Shown: one piece after another, positions 1 through 10,200 of the stretch
Layout of the letters: the number at the start of each line of letters is the position of its first letter
How positions within the stretch are numbered: the stretch's first letter is position 1
Assembly: GCA_035772405.1 (NCBI GenBank)
Contig: JAYKKM010000147.1
Coordinates: 3,078,001 to 3,142,000, forward strand
DNA from: Chrysogorgia sp. JL179-B06
Taxonomy: Eukaryota > Cnidaria > Anthozoa > Scleralcyonacea > Chrysogorgiidae
Length of the DNA: 64,000 nucleotides
Direction of reading: 5' to 3'
Program-made: the position numbers and the translations under genes
The notes under the pieces: model-generated
What the model was told of the DNA's origin: nothing
Seen by the model: only the letters and a program-made list of their open reading frames with translations
Databases searched by the model: none

Positions 1-9
1 TGCCACCGT

Positions 10-160
10 CTGCGAAGTATCTTGTTGCATCATAGATCCCGACAACTTTTTCGTGACTATAAAGCGAAGTGTTTTTGCCAGCGATTGCTTGGAAGTGTTC
101 GAAGTTATGTGGCTGCGAAGTATCTTGTTGCATCATAGATCCCAACAGCTTTTTCGTCAC
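10..160. repeat. Short direct duplication, unit about 103 bp
   Basis: A segment starting tgcgaagtatcttgttgcat at position 11 recurs at 114 with only a few changes, followed both times by a tttttcgt segment. This is a two-copy tandem duplication at the window edge. No coding content was recognised. Confidence 0.7.
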
Positions 161-2180
161 AGCCCAGTACAAACTCGAAAACAAGCTACAATTTCGAGGA
201 TAAAAGAAGCACGAAGAACGTTGTCGTTTTGATAGGTTATATGATCAGTGATTGAAATACGTTAAATGTATTATGTATTGAGGTAACTGTAATATTTGTC
301 ATTTGTTTTATTTTTGCTTGTATTGTTTAATAATTTGTTTATTGTGTTGCAAATAACATGCAAAATAAAGTCGATGTGATCATTAACCGTTATGCGATTC
401 AACAGTTTATAGTTTGTAGTTATTTAGTATAAGTGTCCATGCACAGTCACAGGTTTTGCCTAATAAATCATCAAACAACTCTGTTTCTCAAATATGCAAA
501 AAGTTCCCAGTTATCTTTAGAAGTTTATGTTGTTGATAATGACTCAAAGTCAGAAACTCTTGTTTTCATTATAATTTCATCGAATCTATATATTATGTGT
601 TATTTAATATATTGGTTTGGTACAGGGTAAATGAATGTATATTATATATACATTTTATTATCTGTCGTCTATTCACAAATTTTGTAAATATTTAGACACA
701 CAGCTTTGGTTTTGATTGAACATTGTTGAGTTGGCAAAATGAATTTAATACACTGTTGACCTATAGCTATGTATCGATTGTTCATAATTATATATGAATG
801 CAGATGCAGATATTATAAATGAACCTCTCGTATCTGACACCCAGACCAAATCCAATCCAGATCAACTCCAATCGATGTAGTGTTTGTTATTATTCGCTGG
901 TTTTCCAGTGACATCTTGTGCAGCTATGTATTTTCATTGTCGTCACCCCACACAAATTGTTGTTGTTTGCCAACTGCATGTTAGTTGGTCTGCACAGCCA
1001 GATGCAGATACAGAATTGTACACACGTCCTTTCAAAGTGATTTTTGTCCTTGATTATATGCAAGCAAGCTGGCCCGGTATCTATCTGAGTTTTCTCAGTA
1101 ACCATGTCATCACAGTAATTTGTCAATTATCCAATACTAATTAGGGACTGGTAATTATTTATAGGGTTTACTGGGTTGCAGTGAGAGCTATATTAATTCA
1201 AATATTTTCTTGACCCGTTTTATCAGGGAATAAAATTTTCGAAGCCTGTCCAAACAAGCATAATTGGTGAATTTAATAGCTGGTTGATCCGATGAAATAT
1301 GGAAATGCATGTTGTTTTGAAAGTTGCATGGCACCGGCTGGTGCATTTCCACACTGATGAGTCTCGTCTCAGAACTTTTAAAATGCTGTTTCACACATGA
1401 ACAGAAATACTGCAAGAAGAAAATTTATGGTTTTGTTGTTTCTGTCTCACTAAAAACACAAACACTTTGTTATTGTGTGTTACACTTGATGAACAAAAAA
1501 ATTTCATAGTCTGTAGAAGTGAGGACCCAACCTAGTATATACATAAATAATGACTATTATGACTGGTCCCTAAATGAGGTGAGCATGCTCAAATTATAAA
1601 TGCACTAACATTATAAATATGTTTCTGGTTCAAAATGTTGGTTTTGGGAAGAAATAATGTTTCTTCAAGCTGTTTAGCTTGTTACACCATAATCTTCAAT
1701 ATCAAAGAGTTAAAGTATAGCTGCCCTAGCCTGCATAGGCTAAAGTAGCCCGAGTTAACGCCTAGCGGGCGTCTTGTTAATATTATTCTCGCTTCGTCGC
1801 CAAACATCCATCGTCTGACTCGTCTCGTAATTCTTCAGAGTTTCGCCTCAGAACTTTAAAATTATATTACAGACTACAAGGTCGATGTAGTTTAGCCAAA
1901 GTTCTTGACAGAAAGTACAATTCCTTACCTGAGCGGCGGCTCGATCACTGCCGATGGCTAAGCGGACATATAAAACACTCTCGTCAAATCGTCCGGTTGA
2001 CGATTTAGAGAAAAGCTAAGAAAGACCATTTGTATCGCAACGCTTTGTCAAAAGATTTGTAAAACATACTGGGCCATTCTTTATCGGTAAACAAATATTT
2101 TCCCACAGTAGCAAATTATAGGGAACTGGGAACCAGAGGACTGGGAACAAAAACCCAATTTTGGGGACTTTTTCATCGGA
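161..2180. other. Intergenic AT-rich DNA, nothing recognised
   Basis: Reading frames here are short and overlap on both strands without family motifs. No RNA gene, long inverted repeat or transposon protein was recognised. Confidence 0.5.
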
Positions 2181-2260
2181 GATTGCCTGCATGCAAATTC
2201 GCTATAAATTGGCGGTTTATCTACATTGATATACTGCGTTCGTTTGCTGATTGTGAAAAC

Positions 2261-2437
2261 ATGGTTAACAGATGTGTAGCTGTCAATTGCATGAATAAAT
2301 CGTGCCTAAGTTCAGGTATAAGTCTTCACACTATTCCTTTATATCACAAAAAATACGTCAGAAAACGTGCTAGATCCAGCCTCCTGGGATCGGTCGGGCC
2401 ATCAAAAGCTAAATACACCCGGGCCATCAAAAGCTAA
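2261..2437 (+). pseudogene. THAP-type zinc-finger fragment (first-exon-like)
   Basis: From the ATG at 2261 the frame begins MVNRCVAVNC and continues with GISLHTIP. This is the N-terminal signature of the THAP domain: two zinc-binding cysteines spaced C-x4-C, then a G-[IV]-S-[LF]-H-x-[FI]-P motif. THAP domains are DNA-binding C2CH fingers found in animal transcription factors and in P-element-type transposases. Here the match stops after a basic stretch (about residue 40). The later W, the C-x2-H pair and the AVPTIF box are missing, and the frame runs into a duplicated gccatcaaaagctaaa sequence. It could be the first exon of a gene whose other exons I cannot find, but a decayed transposon- or gene-derived fragment is more likely. 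A longer reading could start upstream at 2183, but similarity begins at 2261. Confidence 0.5.
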
Positions 2438-2439
2438 AT

Positions 2440-3900
2440 TCAAAAGGCCATAAAAATCAAACGATTTGCCTAAATTGAAAATTTTTTTCACTAAAATGCT
2501 AGAAATCATACCAAGATTTGATATCGCTAAAAAATCATTTTGGGGTTAGGTGCACTTGAAGCAAGCTAACATATGCATGGCAATGTTGCTTATAATATTC
2601 AAGGATCATATTGACGAATGAATGGATTTTCAACGAAGGCTTCATTTCACCGTACCTATTACAAGACAAGCGATTGTTCGGCTGAAAGCCTGTAGATTTA
2701 TTACACAAGTAAAAGTCCGTTTTCATTCAAAATGAGTGCAAAAATTATTCTAAAAACGAATCGAAAAATTAGTTAAAAAACGAATCGAAAAATTAGTCCA
2801 AAAATTAATCACTCGATGTTTTAACCCATGTCCATGTACCGTATCAGGTATCGCTCGAACAGATTGTCCCTCAACTGTTGTATTTATATAATTAATTTTG
2901 TAACGTATATATAGCGGTCAGATATTTCAGACCCGATAGAGCTCATAATCCAACCCTAATCCTAATCCTAACCCCAAATACTAACCCTAATCTTACCCTA
3001 ATCCTATTCCTATCCCATCGGAACTGGTTATGTACAAAAACTAGCCCTAACAGATAAAAATCAACCAAATTTGGGCATTTGCCATTATTGGTAAAGTATT
3101 ATAATATAAATAATATAGTCTCTTACCAATTTTATAAATAAATGGTTGTCTAGATAGGTTTAGATATTTCAAGACTGGAAAAGATAATGACGCGATATAT
3201 TTATCGTTCGGTTATGTCACAAACAATCTGGGGTTTTCAAATTTCATATGCCTCGATCCTCAAGGTCCCTAGAATGCATTGATTGCAGTGGCATAGACTA
3301 TTCACAAAATTGTTATAAACTGGAGTATTAAAACACATACCTTCATGATATTGAAGGAAACCACGATAATCACAAAGTACTATGACAATCAGTTACAAGT
3401 AATAGTAAGACACTTTAAAACAGACTACGATCGTTGTCAATAGCATTTCGTCGAGATGACGTCAGTACCCATGTTTGTGCGCATTTACCCATAATACCCA
3501 TAAATGTGGGCTCTGGGAATGTGAATATTGCGAAGTTCCCACAGGTCTCAAAAGTGTACTTTGACATTTCCTTTGTTTCACGTAAACAACTAATACAACT
3601 ATACAAGCTAGTTTGATTTACAACTAAAACTAAAAATATTTCATTTGGAAATGTTGTTAGCTACGGCCCTTCACACATACCAAGTTCGAGTTGGGATTTC
3701 ACCAAACCGGACCGTTTTTAAACGAAATATAAATGTCCGTGGGAACTAAACAGGCTCATATGAATAGGCATGACAAGGACTTAAATTTAGAAGCTGTTAA
3801 CAGATAGGCATAGCTTTTAACTTTTTCTTCTGTAAAGTACAAGTAAAAAATGTAAGTTGTAACTACAAAACTACCTGCAATATCCCGTGCGGTGTGCTAA
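2440..3900. other. Intergenic, AT-rich; only a telomere-like tract recognised
   Basis: Contains short A/T-rich direct repeats (aaaaacgaatcgaaaaatta, near 2755-2805) and the CCTAA-like tract listed separately. No gene is supported. Confidence 0.45.
2950..3016. repeat. Degenerate CCCTAA/CCTAAT telomere-like tract
   Basis: About ten irregular units of the type ccctaa, cctaat and ctaacc follow each other, interrupted by single-base changes. The pattern resembles interstitial, decayed copies of the metazoan telomere repeat (TTAGGG)n read on the C-rich strand. It lies 1.2 kb before the large satellite. It is too degenerate to be a functional telomere, and a simple-repeat origin is also possible. 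Confidence 0.5.
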
Positions 3901-4215
3901 ATGCACCTATCAATGTTAAGCCCCAGAAGGGGTATCCGGCATATATGGGGCATTTGACCGTGTTTTCTCGCCCCACCGTCGGGAATTTGACCGTTATTCT
4001 TGGCCCGATCGATTTGACCTCACCAAAGGATCGCGCATCTTTAGCTTGAGACGAAAGGCCTATTTTGCCTCTTTGAGCTAATCCCCACTTGGGGATATTT
4101 GATTATATTTGACAGATATATAACAGTGGGGCATTTGATAGAAAATTGGCATTAAAAATTCATATGCCCCGCATGTGCTGGATACCCCTCTCGGGTTTAG
4201 CATTGAAAGGTGCAT
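3901..4215. mobile_element. MITE with about 50-bp terminal inverted repeats, family A
   Basis: The left end reads atgcacctatcaatgttaag, and the right end is its imperfect inverse, ending cattgaaaggtgcat. The inverted similarity continues inward through the ggggtatcc/ggataccc segments. The interior carries repeated ggggcatttgac-type words. A larger relative with matching termini and the same internal words lies at 41.44-42.08 kb, so this is a dispersed non-autonomous DNA transposon family. No transposase is encoded. The right end lies about 12 bp before the start of the 10-bp satellite. Confidence 0.75.
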
Positions 4216-4227
4216 ATGTATACCATG

Positions 4228-7200
4228 CCTAAGGAGGGCCAAGTATGCGTAAGGATGGCTAAGTATGCCTAAGGAGGGCTAAGGAGGGCTAAGTATGCCT
4301 AAGGATGGCTAAGGTAGGCTAAGGATGGCCAAGTGTGCCTAAGGGGGGCTAAGTATGGCTAAGTATGCCTAAGGATGGCTAAGGATGGCTAAGGAGGGCT
4401 AAGTATGCCTAAGGAGGGCTAAGGAGGGCTAAGGAGGGCTAAGTATGCCTAAGGAGCGCTAAGTATGACTAAGGAGGGCTAAGTATGCCTAAGGATGGCT
4501 AAGGAGGGCTAAGTATGCCTAAGGGTTAAGGAGGGCTAAGTATGCCTAAGGAGGGCTAAGGATGGCTAAGGAGGGCTAAGGATGCCTAAGGAGGGCTAAG
4601 GATGCCTAAGGAGGGCTAAGTATGCCTAAGGAGGGCTAAGGATGGCTAAGGAGGGCTAAAGATGGCTAAGGATGGCTAAGGAGGGCTAAGTATGCCTAAG
4701 GAGGGCTAAGGATGGCTAAGGAGGGCTAAGTTTGCCTAAGGAGGGCTAAGGAGGGCTAAGGATGGCTAAGGAGGGCTAAGTATGCCTAAGGAGGGCTAAG
4801 GATGGCTAAGTATGCCTAAGGAGGGCTAAGGATGGCTAAGGAGGGCTAAGTATGCCTAAGGATGGCTAAGGAGGGCTAAGGAGGGCTAAGGAGGGTTAAG
4901 GAGGGCTAAGTATGCCTAAGGAGGGATAAGTATGGCTAAGTATGCCTAAGGAGGGCTAAGGATGGCTAAGTATGCCTAAGGAGGGCTAAGGATGGCTAAG
5001 GATGCCTAAGGAGGGCTAAGGAGGGCTAAGGATGGCTAAGGAGGGCTAAGGATGGCTAAGGAGGGCTAAGGATGGCTAAGGATGGCTAAGGAGGGCTAAG
5101 GATGGCTAAGGAGGGCTAAGGATGGCTAAGGAGGGCTAAGGATGGCTAAGGAGGGCTAAGGATGGCTAAGGAGGGCTAAGGATGGCTAAGGAGGGCTAAG
5201 TATGCCTAAGGATGGCTAAGGATGGCTAAGGAGGGCTAAGGAGGGCTAAGGATGGCTAAGGAGGGCTAACGAGGGCTAAGTATGCCTAAGGAGGGCTAAG
5301 GAGGGCTAAGTATGCCTAAGGAGGGCTAAGGATGGCAAAGGAGGGCTAAGGAGGGCTAAGGATGGCTAAGTATGCCTAAGGAGGGTTAAGGAGGGCTAAG
5401 TATGCCTAAGGAGGGCTAAGGATGGCTAAGGAGCTCTAAGGATGCCTAAGGAGGGCTAAGTATGCCTAAGGAGGGCTAAGGATGGCTAAGGAGGGCTAAG
5501 GAGGGCTAAAGATGGCTAAGGAGGGCTAAGGAGGGCTAAGTATGCCTAAGGAGGGCTAAGGATGGCTAAGGATGGCTAACTATGCCCAAGGATGGCTAAG
5601 GAGGGCTAAGTATGCCTAAGGAGGGCTAAGGAGGGCTAAGGAGGGCTAAAGATGGCTAAGGAGGGCTAAGGATGGCTAAGGAGGGCTAAGTATGCCTAAG
5701 GAGGGCTAAGGAGGGCTAAGTATGCCTAAGGAGGGCTAAGGATGGCTAAGGAGGGCTAAGGAGGGCTAAGTATGCCTAAGGAGGGCTAAGGAGGGCTAAG
5801 TATGCCTAAGGAGGGCTAAGGATGGCTAAGGAGGGCTAAGTATGCCTAAGGATGGCTAAGGAGGGCTAAGGAGGGCTAAGTATGCCTAAGGAGGGCTAAG
5901 GATGGCTAGGAGGGCTAAGGATGCCTAAGGAGGGTTAAGGAGGGCTAAGTATGCCTAAGGAGGGCTAAGGATGGCTAAGGAGGGCTAAGTATGCCTAAGG
6001 AGGGCTAAGGATGGCTTAGGAGGGCTAAGGATGGCTAAGGAGGGCTAAGGAGGCTAAGGATAGCTAAGGAGGGATAAGGATGCCTAAGGAGAGCTAAGTA
6101 TGCCTAAGGAGGGCTAAGGATGGCTAAGGAGGGCTAAGTATGCCTAAGGAGGGCTAAGGATGGCTAAGGAGGGCTAAGGAGTGCTAAGTATGCCTAAGGA
6201 GGGCTAAGTATGGCTAAGTATGCCTAAGGAGGGCTAAGGAGGGCTAAGTATGCCTAAGGATGGCTAAGGATGGCTAAGGAGGAGGGCTAAGGAGGGCTAA
6301 GTATGCCTAAGGAGGGCTAAGGATGGCTAAGGAGGGCTAAGGAGGGCTAAGGAGGGCTAAGGATGTATGCCTAAGGAGGGCTAAGTATGCCTAAGGATGG
6401 CTAAGGAGGGCTAAGTATGCCTAAGGAGGGCTAAGGATGGCTAAGGAGGGCTAAGTATGCCTAGGGAGGGTTAACGATGGCTAAGTATGCCTAAGGAGGG
6501 CTAAGGAGGGCTAAGGAGGGCTAAGGAGGGCTAAAGGATGGCTAAGGATGGCTAAGTATGCCTAAGGAGGGTTAAGGATGGCTAAGGAGGGCTAATGATG
6601 GCTAAGGAGGGCTAAGGAAGGCTAAGGATGGCTAAGGAGGGCTAAGGAGGGCTAAGGATGGCTAAGGGGGGCTAAGTATGCCTAAGGAGGGCTAAGGAGG
6701 AGGGCTAAGGATGGCTAAGGAGCTAAGGAGGGCTAAGGATGGAGCTAAGGATGGCTAAGGAGAGCTAAGTATGCCTAAGGAGGGCTAAGGATGGCTAAGG
6801 AGGGCTAAGTATGCCTAAGGAGGGCTAAGTATGCCTAAGGAGGGCTAAGGATGGCTAAGGAGGGCTAAGGATGCCTAAGGAGGGCTAAGTATGCCTAAGG
6901 AGGGCTAAGTATGCCTAAGGAGGGCTAAGTATGCCTAAGGAGGGCTAAGGATGGCTAAGGAGGGCTAAGTATGCCTAAGGAGGGTTAAGGAGGGCTAAGT
7001 ATGCCTAAGGAGGGCTAAGGATGGCTAAGGAGGGCTAAGTATGCCTAAGGAGGGCTAAGGAGGGCTAAGGATGCCTAAGGAGCTCTAAGGATGCCTAAGG
7101 AGGGCTAAGTATGGCTAAGGAGGGCTAAGGATGCCTAAGGAGGGCTAAGGATGGCTAAGGAGGGCTAAGGAGGGCTAAGTATGCCTAAGGAGGGCTAAGG

Positions 7201-10200
7201 ATGGCTAAGGAGGGCTAAGGATGCCTAAGGAGGGCTAAGGAGGGCTAAGGAGGGCTAAGGATGGCTAAGGATGGCTAAGGAGGGCTAAGGAGGGCTAAGT
7301 ATGCCTAAGGAGGGCTAAGGAGGGCTAAGTATGCCTAAGGAGGGCTAAGTATGCCTAAGGAGAGTTAAGGAGGGCTAAGTATGCCTAAGGATGGCTAAGG
7401 ATGGCTAAGGAGGGTTAAGGAGGGCTAAGTATGCCTAAGGAGGGCTAAGTATGCCTAAGGATGGCTAAGGAGGGCTAAGTATGCCTAAGGAGGGCTAAGG
7501 ATGGCTAAGGAGGGCTAAGTATGCCTAAGGAGGGCTAAGGAGGGCTAAGGATGCCTAAGGAGGGCTAAGGATGGCTAAGGAGGGCTAAGGATGCCTAAGG
7601 AGGGCTAAGGATGGCTAAGGAGGGCTAAGGAGGGCTAAGGAGGCTAAGGAGGGCTAAGGATGGCTAAGGAGGGCTAAGGATGCCTAAGGAGGGCTAAGGA
7701 GGGCTAAGGATGGCTAAGGAGGGCTAAGGATGGCTAAGGAGGGCTAAGTATGCCTAAGGAGGGCTAAGGAGGGCTAAGTATGCCTAAGGAGGGCTAAGGA
7801 GGGCTAAGTATGCCTAAGGAGGGCTAAGGATGCCTAAGGAGGGCTAAGGATGCCTAAGGAGGGCTAAGGATGGCTAAGGAGGGCTAAGTATGCCTAAGGA
7901 GGGCTAAGGAGGGCTAAGTATGCCTAAGGAGGGCTAAGGAGGGCTAAGTATGCCTAAGGAGGGCTAAGGATGGCTAAGGAGGGCTAAGGATGCTAAGGAG
8001 GGCTAAGTATGCCTAAGGATGGCTAAGGATGGCTAAGGAGGGCTAAGGATGGCTAAGGAGGGCTAAGGATGGCTAAGGAGGGCTAAGTATGCCTAAGGAG
8101 GGCTAAGGATGGCTAAGGAGGGCTAAGGATGGCTAAGGAGGGCTAAGGGGCTAAGGATGGCTAAGGAGGGCTAAGTATGCCTAAGGAGGGCTAAGGAGGG
8201 CTAAGGATGGCTAAGGATGGCTAAGGATGGCTAAGGAGGGCTAAGTATGCCTAAGGAGGGCTAAGGATGCCTAAGGAGGGCTAAGGAGGGCTAAGTATGC
8301 CTAAGGAGGGCTAAGTATGCCTAAGGATGGCTAAGGAGGGCTAAGTATGCCTAAGGAGGGCTAAGGAGGGCTAAGTATGCCTAAGGAGGGCTAAGTATGC
8401 CTAAGGAGGGCTAAGGAGGGCTAAGTATGCCTAAGGAGGGCTAAGGAGGGCTAAGTATGCCTAAGGAGGGCTAAGGATGGCTAAGGAGGGCTAAGGATGC
8501 CTAAGGAGGGTTAAGGAGGGCTAAGTATGCCTAAGGAGGGCTAAGGATGGCCTAAGGAGGGCTAAGGATGCTAAGGAGGGCTAAGGAGGGCTAAGTATGC
8601 CTAAGGAGGGCTAAGGATGGCTAAGTATGCTTAAGGAGGACTAAGTATGCCTAAGGAGGACTAAGGATGGCTAAGGAGGGCTAAGGATGGCTAAGGAGGC
8701 CTAAGGAGGGCTAAGGAGGGCTAAGGTAAGGAGGCTAAGTATGCCTAAGGATGGCTAAGGATGGCTAAGGATGCCTAAGGAGGGCTAAGGATGGCTAAGG
8801 AGGGCTAAGGATGGCTAAGGAGGGCTAAGTATGCCTAAGGAGGGCTAAGGATGGCTAAGTATGCCTAAGGAGGGCTAAGGAGGGCTAAGGAGGGCTAAGG
8901 AGGGCTAAGGATGGCTAAGGAGGGCTAAAGGATGGCTAAGGAGGGCTAAGTATGCCTAAGGAGGCTAAGGATGCCTAAGGAGGCTAAGGCTAAGTATGCC
9001 TAAGGAGGGCTAAGGATGGGCTAAGGGCTAAGTATGCTAGGAGGGCTAAGATGGCTATAAGGACTAAGGAGGCTAAGGCTAAGGAGGGGATGCCTAAGGA
9101 TGGCTAAAGGAGGGCTAAGTATGCCTAAGGAGGGCTAAGGATGGCTAAGGAGGGCTAAGGAGGGCTAAGATGGCTAAGGAGGGCTAAGGATGCCTAAGGA
9201 GGGCTAAGGATGGCTAAGGATAAGGAGGGCTAAGGATGGCTAAGGATGGCTAAGGAGGGCTAAGGATGGCTAAGGAGGGCTAAGTATGCCTAAGGAGGGC
9301 TAAGGAGGGCTAAGTATGCCTAAGGAGGGCTAAGGATGGCTAAGGAGGGCTAAGTATGCCTAAGGAGGGCTAAGGATGGCTAAGGAGGGCTAAGGATGCC
9401 TAAGGAGGGCTAAGGATGGCTAAGGAGGGCTAAGTATGCCTAAGGAGGGCTAAGGAGGGCTAAGGAGGGCTAAGGAGGGCTAAGGAGGGCTAAGGAGGGC
9501 TAAGTATGCCTAAGGAGGGCTAAGGATGGCTAAGGAGGGCTAAGGAGGGCTAAGGATGGCTAAGGAGGGCTAAGTATGCCTAAGGAGGGCTAAGGATGGC
9601 TAAGGAGGGCTAAGGATGGCTAAGGAGGGCTAAGGATGGCTAAGGAGGCTAAGGATGGCTAAGGAGGGCTAAGGATGGCTAAGGATGCCTAAGGATGGCT
9701 AAGGAGGGCTAAGGATGCCTAAGGAGGGCTAAGGATGGCTAAGGAGGGCTAAGGATGGCTAAGGAGGGCTAAGGATGGCTAAGGAGGGCTAAGGAGGGCT
9801 AAGGATGCCTAAGGAGGGCTAAGGATGGCTAAGGACTAAGGATGGCTAAGGAGGGCTAAGTATGCCTAAGGAGGGCTAAGTATGCCTAAGGATGGCTAAG
9901 GATGGCTAAAGGATGGCTAAGGAGGGTTAAGGAGGGCTAAGTATGCCTAAGGAGGGCTAAGGATGGCTAAGGAGGGCTAAGTATGCCTAAGGATGGGCTA
10001 TGGATGGCTAAGGAGGGCTAAGGAGGGCTAAGGATGGCAAAGGAGGGCTAAGTATGCCTAAGGAGGGCTAAGGATGCCTAAAGGAAGGGCTAAGGATGGC
10101 TAAGGAGGGCTAAGTATGCTAAGGAGGGCTAAGGATGGCTAAGGATGGGCTAAAGGAGGGCTAAGGATGGCTAAGGATGGCTAAGAAGGGCTAAGGAGGG

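Noticed and set aside
1920..2010. Possible minus-strand exon with a CAG/GTAAGG donor
   Set aside because: Only about 25 codons are open, with no recognised motif and no partner exon.
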